From: Notamacropus eugenii
Lineage: Eukaryota > Chordata > Mammalia > Diprotodontia > Macropodidae
Length of the DNA: 64,000 bases
Reading direction: 5' to 3'
Assembly: GCF_028372415.1 (NCBI RefSeq)
Contig: NC_092874.1
Coordinates: 55,031,865 to 55,095,864 of the forward strand
The notes beneath the pieces are model-generated. The model had not been told where the DNA came from. It was given only the letters and a program-made list of their open reading frames with translations, and searched no databases. Within the stretch, counting starts at the first letter, position 1. Every line of letters starts with the position of its first letter. The position numbers and the translations under genes were made by a program. This document shows positions 11,665-24,104 of this stretch, piece by piece.

Positions 11665-12284
11665 TACACAGATATAGATCCAGTTAAGCAAACTCTCACC
11701 ATTTATTTGAAGCAAAATAGTCATGCAAAGGAAATCAGCAAATTAGCCAGTGCTGTTGAGAAACTCTTGGGAAGAATAATATGAAACCACAGTCAGAAGA
11801 GTGCCAAAGTTTAGTCTCATATTATTTTGGAACATGCTATGGGTATCACAGCTGCAAAGAAGACTGTAAGTAAAATCTCATGGCGTATGTTCATGCCAAT
11901 TCTACTGGCAATATTTTTCTAAATCGAAGACAGACAGATAATGAAGTAAAAATAGGTGCTGAAGAGGAATCTGCCCTAAAGATAACCTTGAAAAATCCTG
12001 GATTATGACTATTTATAAGGATTCTATAAGAATTAGGACCACTACTTGGAAGTTTCAGGGATGCAAATTTGGCTCAGCAAATTTCCAAGACTTCTCCAAG
12101 TTAAGCTTTTCAACAACAAAATATTCTCTCTGACAAGTACCAAGCTCACTGGAAGTATATGAGTAGAAGCAGATAAGAACAGAGATGCTCTTAAATAAAA
12201 GTGATCCCTGCATTCTTGTGGGAGTTTAAGGTAGCATGGTCTAAAAATAATAATAAATAGCTAACATTTATACAGTGCTTAGTA

Positions 12285-12545
12285 TGAACTGGTACTGAGG
12301 TGGTGCAGTAGATACAGTGACAAGCCTGGAGTCAGGAAGACTTGAGTTCAAATTCAGCCTCAGACACTTGACTAGCTATGTGACCCTGGGCAAGTCACTT
12401 AACCTTGTTTGCCTCAGTTTCTTCATCTGTCAAATGAGCTAGAGGAGGAAATGGCAAACCACTCTAGTATCTTTGCCAAGAAGGCCCCAAAATGGGATCA
12501 TAAAGAGTCGGACACGACTGAAATAACTCAACAACACCAATAACA
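12285..12545 (+). repeat. Marsupial SINE with RTE-like tail
   Basis: It has the head 'gaggtggtgcagtagataca', 'gagtcaggaagacttgagtt', 'gtgaccctgggcaagtcact', 'ggcaaaccactctagtatct' and the tail 'gagtcggacacgactgaaat'. It is one of the best preserved SINE copies in the window. Confidence 0.88.
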
Positions 12546-14009
12546 ACTTCCTAACTTCAATGCACTAGGATGCAGAAAAAGCCCTAGTTCAAATCCTGTT
12601 TCCTACACTTACAGTCTAACCATAGATAAGTCATTTAGCACTTCTGAGCATCAGTTTCTCCCTCAGTAAGATGAAGATGGTAATACTTGTGGTACCTCAG
12701 GGGAATTTCAGACCGTATGTGGAAAGTACTTTGCAAACCTGAAAATGCAATATGAGAAGCATTATGGCATCATGGACAGAGGGCTGGCCCAGAACTAGGA
12801 ACATCTGCATCCAAGTTCCTCCTAAGACACATTGCTGTGGGCAGCACTCGAAGGCCAGGTGCCGCCCTACACTGGGAGAGGGGCCTTCTTCTCAGGAATC
12901 CTCTATCTCAATGAAATCCAGGCCTTGTCCCTAGTCTTGTCCTTTCCAAAATGCATCGTAAGAGGACTGGATGAATCTCCTAGGTCCTTCCATTTCTAAG
13001 AGTCTAGGATTCCAGTGAATCTGGATCACTCCACTCTGATTCAAATGAATTCCTTCGACTGCATTAGTCAGGATGTTCTTTTAAGAGCAATTACAAATTC
13101 TGCCTTCCCTTTCCCAAGACTGGCACTTCTTGGATGTTGATCGTGGTTTCTTCCCCATCTACATCTCAGATCCTTTTCTCCAGCTTCTCTCCCTCCTCCC
13201 AAAAAAGCCTGTTTTCAGATCCTTCATCCACACTAAAGTGACTAGTAACAGTAACTCATAACAGTTTAAAGTTATATGTCTCCCAAGGGCATGTGCATTT
13301 TAATGAAAACCAAACCAAACTAAAGAGATGAGACCCTAACAGAAATATCTGAGGCAGTACATGAGGGAAGCAGAAGGTGGTGGTGGGTTGGGGGAGGCAC
13401 ATGGAGATTTTCCATTGCCCCTGAAACCATTACACAGAAAATATAACCATCTTCTGATTGGAGAGAACAGAAAGTAATTACAATTAGATGTAAAAATCAT
13501 CAAGTCAGTATATGGTGACTAACTGAAGAAAAAGAATGATAAACAGAATAATTACATTATTCAAGAAGCAACAGGGGGTTCAATTACAGAAAAACAAATG
13601 AAAACATTAACCCAGTGACAAACTGCAACAACAGGCAAAAGGGAGCGTGTGTGGGAAATCTAACGATTCTTTTGATTACACGTGGTATGCAGAGTCAGGG
13701 ACAGCCGAATTCATCAGCAGGAGGAATCCCGCCTGCTATAGATTGCAACCTTCCACCCTGTTGACAAAGGCCTTTGTGAATTGCCCTGACCAAAGAAAAT
13801 TACCTGGAGACTAATCTTTGTGATACATCTCTTATTTCCACTGATAAGTGAGGCTGGCTCTCAGACAGTGGCCGCATACTATATCACTGCCTCCATATGT
13901 AAAGTCTTCCTGGGTTGGCTGGATCAAATTCAATCACATTTAGGATACTGTATGCTACTTTCTCAAAATACAAACCATAATATCAAAGGAAAAATCCGGG
14001 TATAGGAAA

Positions 14010-14140
14010 ACAGTTTACAGAAAATTCACATAATATACAGGAAAACAATTTTGAAAGGCTTCAGAACTCTGATCAACACATAGATTAATCATGACTTCAG
14101 AAAATTGATGATGGAAGATGTACCTCTTGGCATTTCTACT
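14010..14140 (+). repeat. Unclassified interspersed repeat, 5' piece
   Basis: It contains 'acagtttacagaaaattcac', 'aaaggcttcagaactctgat' and 'tcatgacttcagaaaattga'. The matching downstream part ('gaggtgatggactgcagata...ttttgcctgactatac') is at 15370-15500, so the copy seems split by about 1.2 kb of other repeats. A related copy is at 33110-33430. I do not recognise the family name. Confidence 0.45.
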
Positions 14141-14329
14141 TGGTACCTTGTCATCTTCTGCTTCTTTCTCTGCACTCATCCCATGGATACATCTTTTGCC
14201 AAGTTGTATTGTTTTTACCTTTGAAACATCTCTTGTATACATTCCTTTCTATCCACTCGCACAGCTGCTATCTGTGCGGGACCTCTTGTCTCATACCCAA
14301 GCGACTTGCCATCACCTTCTAGTCAGTCA

Positions 14330-14790
14330 CCCTGGCTCAAGTGTCTTCCACTGAGCAAGTTTTCCTAATGAATAGCTCTGACTGCATCATCTCCCTACTT
14401 CTCCAGGATCAAATATGAAATCCTTTGTTTGGCTTTTAAAGCACTTTACAATTTGGTTCCTTCCAACCTTTCCAGTATTTTTATCCACATACTCTAAGAT
14501 CCAGCAACACTAGCCTTCTTACTGATCCTCCCACTGGATCCTCTATCTTCCAACTCCATGCCTTTCACTACCTGCCTACTGTCCCTAGAATGTTCTTCCT
14601 CACCTCTGATTCCTGACTTTCCTGGTTCCCTTCAAGATCTGCTTCAAATCTCATCTTCCTCAGGAGACCTTAACTGGGCCCTCCCATGGCTTGCCTTTAA
14701 ATTGCATAAACTTTTATGTATAGTTTTTTTGGTACATTTTACCCCTATTAGAATACAAACTCCTTGAGGGCAGCCTGAGACAAACTCTTC
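14330..14790 (+). mobile_element. L2 3' fragment, sense
   Basis: It follows the L2 3' order: 'tgactgcatcatctccctac', 'caggatcaaatatgaaatcc', 'gcactttacaatttggttcc', 'ctcatcttcctcaggagacc' and 'aaactccttgagggcagcct'. It ends just before the promoter-distal tail motif. Confidence 0.75.
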
Positions 14791-15008
14791 CCTTTCAGTT
14801 TAAATTAAATTGAAGGTGGTGGGCCAATAAGATATTTTATTTAAAAGATTGCCATTTTGTTTGCTTGTTTGTTTATTTATTTGGGCAGATGTAAGTCTGA
14901 ATTTGGTCTGTAATTAGTTGATATATCCCAAAGTAGTGAAGTCCTCCAGAGAGCAAACTCCATTTACCAATAAAGACTCCTCCTAATCTGTATCAGGGAG
15001 TTGCATGG

Positions 15009-15070
15009 AGAAATTTAATAATTTAAGGGAATTAATTTTCTTAATTTAATTAAGAGAAATTTAATAATTT
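15009..15070. repeat. Short direct repeat 'gagaaatttaataattt'
   Basis: The 17-bp unit occurs at about 15008-15024 and again at about 15053-15070, separated by AT-rich sequence. It is probably a local duplication. Confidence 0.7.
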
Positions 15071-15159
15071 GACCAGTGTTAATTACACAGCTGGTATGTG
15101 TCAGAGAAAGGATTTGAACCCAAGTCTTCCCGACTCTTGTGGCTATGTCATGCCATGGT

Positions 15160-15290
15160 CAATGACTTTTGTCCTGCCCCTGGACTCCAATGACTCTGGA
15201 AGAGAGTGAGGCTGATGACTTTGCTCTGACTCACTTAAATCCAATGCCCATGCAAGTCAAGACATCAGCTGTGATATCACTGGTCACGTC
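15160..15290 (+). repeat. SINE 3' fragment (family of 46388-46695)
   Basis: 'gactctggaagagagtgagg', 'ctgatgactttgctctgact' and 'gcccatgcaagtcaagacat' match the 3' half of the SINE at 46388-46695 ('ctcaggaggggaaagtgagg', 'aagtcaagtgcaagtcatgt'). Only this part is present. Confidence 0.6.
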
Positions 15291-15369
15291 TAGAAGGCAG
15301 GGACTGTTTCTGCCTTTCTTTGTATTCTTGGCACTGCGTACAGTTCCAGGCACATGGTGAGTTCACTGA

Positions 15370-15500
15370 CAAAATGGCAGCGAGGTGATGGACTGCAGAT
15401 ACAGAACAAGGCATCCATTTTTAGATGTAGCCAATGTTTCAGTGTATTTTGCCTGACTATACTTACATCTTATAAGTGAGGGATTTTTTTTGGAGGGGTG
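15370..15500 (+). repeat. Unclassified interspersed repeat, 3' piece
   Basis: 'gaggtgatggactgcagata', 'tagatgtagccaatgtttca' and 'tgcctgactatacttacatc' continue the element whose first part ends near 14140. The assignment is by order and orientation only. Confidence 0.4.
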
Positions 15501-17119
15501 AGTCAGTAAATAGTGACAAAGATGGGAGAAAAGAGCATCAATAAAATATTAAAAATACATAAAACAACAGAAGAAAAGATTTTGTGACAAGTAGCAAAGA
15601 TGAAATGTTCCATAAATATCTACCACAAGAAACTACTAAATGACTTGCTAGGACAGTAAGCTTATTGTGACCACAGCTGTCAAAGTAATTAAGGGACTTA
15701 ACAGAAAGCAAGGTAGCTCTGTATGTTGGCATGGATGGTGTCAATCAGCGTTCCTGGGTTTGGTTTAGTAGCTGACCCCAGTCTCATCCTCACCAGACTG
15801 CCAAAGGGTTCCATGACACAAAACAAGTTAAGAACCCCTGATTTAAAGTTAGGTATTAGATAGGAAGACTGATAAGACTGTATTTCATTTTATGACTCCT
15901 CAAGGAAACAGGTCTAACAGTAAACAACTAGCAGAATTTCCAACACTGAATATAAATGGCCTTTTAAAGGTTTGGTTTTTTACTTTAGTTGCTAAGGAAA
16001 GGAAGGGACAGAAATAGAGTGAGGAAATAACAGCAAAACAAACTGAGGGTCATGGGAAAGACAACTTAAACCTAGCCCAACTCCATTCAGAGGAATATGG
16101 CAAATGAAGAGAGGACAGTAGCAGGGAGGCCAGGAAAGGCGATAAATAAGGACGAAAGAAGCAGAATGAATTGTCAAGGAAAAAGTTCAGGAATGGAAAC
16201 GGGTTGGTAAGACCAGGATTTTCTATTAACAGCCATATTTCAGTCTGGTCTCTGTGCAATTCAAATTAAATCAAGGAATGTGTACCCTATTATCCTGGAA
16301 GGGGGCAGATGGAAGCTATAGGTTTTATTGCTTAAAAATTAAAAGAATCAAGTCCAACTGTAAATGATTGATTGGTCAAATAACCTCTAGAAAGCTTCAT
16401 TGTATTCGCTGGACGGTAAATATTCTCAGACTGAAATGGATGATAGATTCTAAATTAATGGTATCTTCCTTTATTAACTATGTGAGAACATGAACTAAGA
16501 AAGAACATGAACCATGCAAGAACATAATGCTAAACTTAACCCAGGGATTAAATTAGATGAGCTCTCACAGGATCTCAGAACAAATACTTTTTTTTTTTCT
16601 ACTTTTCCACAGTTGAGGCCCTCAGGGACAGATTTTTTTTTTAAGTCCTTAAGAAGCATTACTCGATTCGGCTTACCATTGTGATCATTCTACTAAGACT
16701 GATTTAATTTGGGAGGAAATGAATCCTATGCACATATTTGTGTCCCTGGTGCTTTGTACATAAAAAGGGCTTACTAAATACTTCCTTCGTTCATTGGTAA
16801 AATAGTTTTTAAGGGATTAAGCCTAAAAACAACATATGAGTACACATTGAGCAGTTGGGTGTGTATGTATGCATGTGTGTATACAAACACATAAACACAA
16901 ACCAAGCATGTTTCCTTAGTGTAGTAAATTCTCCAATGAGAAAAATCCCTTGGCCAGATCATCAAATGCTCTGAAACTTAGAGTCTCACAGAGTTGACTT
17001 GGACCCCTGGGGACTGTCCCAGAGGCGCACAGCTGGTACGTGTGGATGTTTTCAAGCCTGGATGTGAACCTAGGTTTTCTCACTCCAAGGTCAGGTCTCT
17101 GCCCAGCTTTTTACTTTGT

Positions 17120-17345
17120 TCTTGTTCAGTCATTTCAGTCATCTGAGGCTTTCTTGGCAAAGACACTGGAGTGATTTGTCATTTCCTTCTCTCGCTCATT
17201 TTACAGGTAAGGAAACTGAGGCAGACAGTGGTTAAGTGACTTGCCCAGGGTCACACAGCCAGGAAGTCCCTGAGACTGGATTAACTTTAGATCTTCCTGA
17301 CTCTAAGTCTGGCACTCTGTGCACTATGGCGCCACCTGGCGGCCC
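17120..17345 (-). repeat. Marsupial SINE, antisense
   Basis: 'ggctttcttggcaaagacac', 'tttgtcatttccttctctcg', 'ggaaactgaggcagacagtg', 'gacttgcccagggtcacaca' and the head 'cactatggcgccacctggcg' give the reverse complement of the family at 2205-2456. Confidence 0.85.
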
Positions 17346-17364
17346 ATCCTACTTCCAGACATCT

Positions 17365-17625
17365 ATATATTTAGGCGCAGCCAGATAGCACATCATGAGT
17401 GTTGGACCTGGAGTCGGGAAGTCTTAGATTACCTGTCTTAGGCTCTGTGACAAGTCACTTAAACGTTTAACTCTGGGCAAAAATCTCTTTAAGCCTCAAT
17501 TTCCTCATTTGTAAAAAGATAATAATAGCACATACCTGCCATCATTATTGGGAGAAAAAAAATAAGACAGTATTTGGAAAGCACCTTCAAACTGTAAAGA
17601 TATACATAAATGCTAGCTATTATTC
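17365..17625 (+). repeat. MIR-like SINE, sense
   Basis: 'agccagatagcacatcatga', 'gacctggagtcgggaagtct', 'aagcctcaatttcctcattt', 'gataataatagcacatacct' and 'ttggaaagcaccttcaaact' are in the MIR/CORE-SINE order. Confidence 0.7.
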
Positions 17626-18159
17626 TATCTTATGGCTTCTGTAACAGGAGGCTCCAAAATGTAGGCATTACTTTTTCAGTCTTGAATCAAAATGTTCACT
17701 TTCTTCAGAAATCTAATCATAGGATCACAGCAACTGGACCTGGGAGAGACCTCAAAGATCATTTGGTCCAAGCTCTTTTGTTAACAGATGAGCAAACTGA
17801 AAACATCGTTTCCTATCCAAGTCATTAAGAGTTTTGTCTATCTATGGACAAGACTTCTATTTTATTCAGAAGAATGGGTCTGGAAAATGAGTTTTTACTT
17901 GCATTGATAATAGAAAGGTTTTTTTTTTTAAAAAAAAAACAACTTCATTCTGTCCTCCTAGTACTGGTTTGTGTACATTTCAGCTTTGTCATTTGATTTG
18001 AAAAAGGCATTTAATAAAATAACTCACAGCTAATGTCATATCATACCATTTCTAGGTAAAGCCAGAGATCACCTCTTTATCAGTTGGAGATGGAAGAACT
18101 GGGCACAAACCTAAGTTGCTATATTAAAAACAGATTTTCCATTGACCCATCTGAGGCAG

Positions 18160-18290
18160 TTAGGTAAAAGCACAGCCCTGAGTTTAAATCTGACCTCAGA
18201 GGCTTACTGGCTGTGTGACCCTGGGCAAGTCACTTCACCTATGCCTGCCTCAGTTTTCTCAGCTGTAAAATGGGGATAATAATAGCACCT
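18160..18290 (+). repeat. MIR-like SINE 5' part
   Basis: 'ggctgtgtgaccctgggcaa' and 'gctgtaaaatggggataata' plus 'gcacctacctcaaa' are present. The 3' part is missing and L2 sequence follows. Confidence 0.7.
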
Positions 18291-18354
18291 ACCTCAAACT
18301 ATACATGTGTTTACTCCTTTCCCCCATCTCCTAAATTGCAAGAATCCCTTGCTT

Positions 18355-18935
18355 ATTTTTTATTTCCCTGCTTCAAGTTTCTCCCCACTCCAGCCCATCC
18401 CTCACTTCACCATCAGAGTGATTTTCTAAAGCATACGCCCCACCAACTCACCTCCTCATTCAATAAACTCTAGTGTCTTCCTATTACTGCCACCATCAAA
18501 TATAAAATCCTCTGTGCAGCTTTTAAAGCCTTCCATAGCTTGGTTCCTTTTCAGTTTTCTTATGCCTACTTCCCTTCCACATTCTCTACAATCCAGTGAT
18601 ACTGATTTCCTTTCTTTGCTCCTTCTCCTGACTCCAGGGATCTTCACTGACTCTCCCCCATACTTGGATGTCTATCCCTATCCCTCCTCATCTCAGCCTC
18701 TTTCAAGTCTCCAGTAAAATTCTACCTGCAAAAAGCCTTTTCTGATGGTACTTAATGCTAGTGCCTTCCCTCTGAGATTATTTCCAATCTATGTAACTGG
18801 TTGTTGTTTTCATACTATCCATCCCTTAGACTGGGAGCTCCTTGAGAGCAGGGATTATTTCTGCTTTTCTTTGAATTCTCAGAGCTTAGCAGTGTCTGGA
18901 ACACAGTAAGTGCTTGATAAATGTATTGACTTGAC
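18355..18935 (+). mobile_element. L2 3' end, sense
   Basis: It includes 'gagtgattttctaaagcata', 'taaactctagtgtcttccta', 'aaatataaaatcctctgtgc', 'ttccatagcttggttccttt', 'actgggagctccttgagagc' and the terminal 'acacagtaagtgcttgataa'. The 3' terminus is preserved, so this is among the most complete L2 3' ends here. Confidence 0.8.
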
Positions 18936-20649
18936 TTGTGAAAAAAAAACCACAGTGCCTTTTTAGGGCATCAACTACATACATCCAACAAGTCTGGAAT
19001 ATGGTCAGGAGGAACAAACTATCCAGAAAGACAAGACCCAACATCATTTCTTCCTCCCCTTCCCACCCAAACAGGCTGCCAAACCCTCAGGAAATGCCCC
19101 ACTGGAGCCTGCCAACTAATTCAGACGCTATGGCACCAGTCATGACTAAACTTTCTTGAGAGGAGAAAGACAATTCCCCAGCACCATATTCCCCAAACAC
19201 TATCCCCTACAACCTAGGAGGAAAAAGAAGATCCCTTTGAGAACTACAGAGGTGGAGAAAATAATGAGGTTGGGAATTTGATGACAAAAAGTTCTCAGAC
19301 TGTCTACAAAGTCAGAGCACCTTCTCTCTCAAACAACTATCCATCATATTGGACTGCCTTTGCCTGCAGCCATCAAAGAGACCAAAGGACCAAAGGATGT
19401 AGCACTAAAAGGAACATTGGAGGTCATCTATTCCAATCTCCTCATTTTATAGATGAGCAAACTAAAGTGTATAGTGGTTAAATGATTTCAGAGGTCCTAC
19501 AGAGAATAAGCGGCAAAGCCAAAATTTGAAATCCAGGTCCTTTGATTCCAAATCCAACTCTTTCCCTACTGTGGTAACTTAGTATGCCTTGATGTACATC
19601 TAACCTGCTTTTGACTAGTCCCTAAGCAAGATATCTACCCCAACTCAAGCTTCCTAACTTGATTACAATGACACTTTCCATATGCCTCCCTTCTGCCATA
19701 TTTCCCTATCTGGGTTCTAAATAGGATGTCCAAGAGTCTTGAGAGCACTAAAGTAGATCTGATGAACCAGATTATTATATATGACAGTTCTCATATCCCT
19801 CGATAAAAATCCCATTCCATTTCTAGTGGTATGAAGGTAACCTTGGACTCTCAAAGACTATATAGCTACAGAATGTGAGTGGATAGATCTTAAGAGGTTG
19901 GAAAGACTTTGTGCATGGATCTAGAGGCAGAAGATCATCGTTAGCCTTAGGCTAGCTGAGCTAAGTTCCGAAACCCTCATCACTGGGAGGCTGACCAACA
20001 GGCAATGATTATGTTGTAGTTTTGTCTAGTTTTGTCTTCTTCCAGCCACAGCAACTTATAAGGCTCATCCACTAGAAGAGGTAGGGTTATTTTGATCTTT
20101 ATTGATGGTGGTGGAAATCACACCAGTAAAATCAGAGCTCCTTGAATTACTGGAGCTAGTCTCTCCTGATAACAGCATTATCAGTGTTGTTCATTAACCA
20201 CTGTGCTGCCTTCTCCAAGGACAGAGGAAGAGTTTAGAGGATCGCTTGAGCTACATCTAAGAGAGAGGGGAAAATGGCCTGATCTCATCATTCTGACCTC
20301 ACTGTTGGAAGAAATGAAGATTATAGTCAAGTCGACATGTTTGAGAGGCAGAACTGTGCCCAAAACATAAAACAACAAAAAAAAATTGTGAAGAGGTCAA
20401 CATGGGTAAGGAATCAGTTGGGAATTTCACTGACTCAAGTGGAGAACTGAAGTCTATTTGAGAAATATGAGTACTCTACTCTCATCCCTTGGAAAGCATT
20501 ATTGGGTTCCCACACTGACTGGAAATCTTTATCTTCTTTATTGAGGAAAAAGAAAAATCCAATGAAAGGTAAGCACTACTGAGAAGTGTCGGTCTTTGGC
20601 AAATTAGAGTAATTTTTTTAAAAATAAAAGAAGGTTGTTTTCTCTTGTT

Positions 20650-20680
20650 AATATATATATATATATATATACATATATAT
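20650..20680. repeat. (TA)n microsatellite
   Basis: A run of TA dinucleotides is followed by 'catatatattctg'. Confidence 0.9.
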
Positions 20681-21699
20681 TCTGAAATCTATTCATCTAA
20701 TTAAGAAGAAATATTCTAATTATTTCTCCTATTTTTTAGGTAGAATTGATTCTAGATGAAGGCACAGAATTTGTAAATTTCATTTCTAAATTCAAAATAT
20801 ATACCATGTACATAATCTACTTAGAGGTTGCAATTCAGGAAATCGATTTCTATTTCAAAAGAAAATCAAATGACAAAAGTAGGAAAACAAGAGGCTTAAA
20901 ATCTTTAGACACTAAGAAGGAGTATTATCAGCACAGAATAATGGAAAATAAACTGGCCTCAACATCAAGAAGACTTAGGTTCTAGGGCTATCTCTGACAC
21001 ACTTGGTTGTGTGACCACTGATAAGGTCATGGGACCTCTCAAAGTCCAGGAACCTCTCCCAGAATCCTGGTTTGTACACACTCCCCCCCACACACCCCAT
21101 GAGAGGTACCACACAGTAATGAAATCTGAGGTTTGGATCAAAACTACATGAAAGCAAGAATCATTTAAAAGTTCACTTTCATTTAATTCGTCAGAATTCT
21201 GTGGGGTTTATGATACATCCTTTCTTTGGGAAGATATAAGGCTTCTAAATATGGATCCTTGTAAGGCCTTTAAATTTTGCCCATAGACTTCTAAAATGCA
21301 ACAGTGCCAGTTAATCTGATACTTCTTGGGCTTAATATCAGAAATAATTTGTTTATACAGAAAGAATTAGTCTAAATAATCAGTCATCCAACTGGAAGAT
21401 AAATAATGACAACATATATTTTTCATAGGATTTCTCCCCTCATTTCAGTTTGATCATTCTTATAAATTCATTTGCCACTCACAAAAACAGAATGAATACG
21501 ATCTGCTATATCCCACCAACCTCTATAGCCAAACCTATAGTTTCTTCTAGTTAGTCTAGATAGTTCTTCTAGAGTGTCAGTTAACATCCAATTCCCATAG
21601 AAAAGCTAACAACAACCTACAGCCTTGGGGATCCTGAGGTAGTGTGAGGGAATTATCAGCGGCAACATGCAATTCCCCATAATACTAACTCTTCCTTTT

Positions 21700-21960
21700 T
21701 CCTTTCCTTCTTTGTTTCCTTCCTCTCTTCCCTTTTTCAAATGAGATAACAACTGGAAAGCACTTGCAAACCTTAAACCTCTGCCTATTTATTCTATATT
21801 ATTATTTTCTTCTTTTTTTCTTCTCCTCTTTCTTTCTTCCTCCTTTATCCTTTCATTCATTCTTCCCTGCCTCATTTCCTTCCTTCTTTCCTTCCTCCCT
21901 CCCTCCCTTCCTTCCTTCCTTCCTTCCTTCTTTCTTTCTTTCCTTCTTACCCAAGTTCCA
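21700..21960. repeat. Polypyrimidine (TTCC/TTTC)n tract
   Basis: About 250 bp of almost pure C/T sequence on the plus strand contains long TTCC repeats. It abuts the poly-T (antisense poly-A) of the neighbouring L1. Its short ORF is translation of the repeat only. Confidence 0.9.
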
Positions 21961-21969
21961 CCTCCCTAC

Positions 21970-24104
21970 AATTTTTTTTGGAAATAATATTTTGGTTTTT
22001 TCCAATTATATGTAAAGATAGTGTTCAACATTCATTTTTTATAAAATTCTGAGTTCCAAATTTCTTTTCCCCCATCTTCCCTTCCTTTTACTTCCCCTCC
22101 AATCTAATATAGGTTGTACATGTGCAACCATGTAAACATAATTCCACATTAATCATGTTGTGAAAGAAGAAAGAGAACAGAAGAGAAGGGCCATGAAAAA
22201 AAGTGAAAATAGCATTTAGACTCCACAGCTCCTTCTCTGGATGGGAATAGCATTTCCATCCCAAGTCTTTTGGAATATCTTGGATCACTGTATTGCTGAG
22301 GGGAGCTAAGTCTATCATAGTCAATCATCGCACAGTCTTGCTGTTGCTAGGTACAGTCTTCTGGGTCTGCTCACTTCACTCAGCATCAATTCATGTAAGT
22401 CTTTCTAGGTTTTTCTGAAATAGGCCTGCTCATCATTTCTTATAAGACGAGAGTATTCCATCACAATCGTATACCACAACTTGTTCAGTCATTCCCCAGT
22501 TGATGGTCATACCCTCAGTTTCTGATTTTTACCATCACCCAAAGAGCTGCTATAAATATTTTTATACATGTGGGTCCTTCATCATTTTTTTAAGATATCT
22601 TTGGAAAACAGATCTAGTAGTGGTGTTACTGGATCAAAGTGTAGGCATAGGAACCCTTAGGCATGGTTCCAAATTGCTCTCCAGACTGGTTGGAACTGCT
22701 TACAACTCCACCAACAAAGCATTCTTCACCATTTTTCACTTTCCTTTTCTGTCATATTAGCTAATCTGATAGGTATGAGGTGCTGTCTCTGAGTTATTTT
22801 AATTTGCATTTCTCTAATCAATAGCGATTTAGTACTTTTTATATATCTATAGAGAGCTTTAATTTCTTCTGCAAACTGCCTGCTCATACCCTTTGACCAT
22901 TTATCAATTGGGGAATGACTTGTATTCTTATAAAGTTGACTCAATTCTCTATATATTTGAGAAATAAGGCCTTTATCAGAAATACCTTCTGTAAAAATTG
23001 TTTACCGTCTTTCTGATTTCCTTCTAATCTTGCTTATACTGGTTTTGTTGGTACAAAAACTTTTAAATTTGATGCAATCAAAATTATTCATTTTATATTT
23101 CATAATGTTTTCTATCTCTAGTTTGGTCATAATCTTTCTTTTTTCATAGATCTGAAAGGTAAACTATCCCTTGCTTTCCTAATTTGCTTATAGTATCACC
23201 CTTTATTTCTAAATCATGTACCCATTTTGACCTTATCTTGATATAAGGAGTGAGATGTTGGTCTATGCCTAGTTTTTGCCATACTATTTTCCAGTTTTCC
23301 CAGCAGTTTTTGTCAAATAGTGAGTTCTTATCCCAGAAGCTGTAGTCTTTGGGTTTTTATCAAACAGCAGATCACCACAATTAATTTACTACTATGTCCT
23401 GATCCACCACTCTATTTCTTAGCCAAAACCAAGTAGTTTTGGTGATTGCTGCTTTCTAATATAGTTTGAGATCTGGTACAGCCAGGCTACCTTCCTTTGT
23501 ATTTTTTTCTATTAATTCCCTTGACAGTCTTGATTTTTTGTTCTTCCAGATGAATTTTATTATTTTTTCTAGCTCTAATACAATAATTTTTTGGTAGGGG
23601 GCACCACCCCACGCTTCTTGCTCTGGAGGTCTGAGGCCAGGGGCCTGTTCACGAGCTTTCTCCACCAGAGCCTCCAGTGTTGGTGGCTTGCCCACTGAGC
23701 TGGAGTGGTCTAGCCTAGTCACAGCTGTTGTGCTGGGGGTTCCCAGGCTGACAGTTTGCCTGCTGCACTGGGGCTGGAGGCCTCACAGCTGGCCTGCTGT
23801 ATCACTGGGCAGCTGAATAAGAACTGTGGGGCTTCAGCTGCTAATCTGTGCTGTGGCTAAGAGTCTTCCATTGGTTTGCCCAGATACCCTATGTGCTGGA
23901 CTCTGCTTCCCTTTTACCAAGTGAGACAGACCTTCCCTTAAGTCCTTCTAAGTTATCTTGGGCTGAAAAACTATTTTACTCTTTCTTTTCGTGGATTCTG
24001 TTGCTCCAGAATTCTTTTAGAGACTTGATTTAATGTTGCTTCTGAGGGGAACTGGGTAGACCTCAGACAACTTCCCACCTTCTCTCCACCATCTTGGCTC
24101 CATT
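21970..24104 (-). mobile_element. L1, internally deleted, antisense
   Basis: Reading the minus strand, the element starts near 24104 with an L1 5' end (gagccaagatggtggagaga) and 5' UTR. Around 23585 it jumps directly into the C-terminal part of ORF2, then the 3' UTR, and ends in poly-A (the T-run at about 21969-21977). The ORF2 part translates as 'KFIWKNKKSRLSRELIEKN' and 'GSLAVPDLKLY', matching the L1 ORF2 end. ORF1 and most of ORF2 are absent. Confidence 0.85.

Noticed and set aside
11503-11724. Open frame rich in His-Thr on the minus strand
   Set aside because: It is only the translation of the (TG/CA)n tracts.
21764-22015. Phe/Ser/Pro-rich open frame
   Set aside because: It is the translation of the TTCC polypyrimidine repeat.
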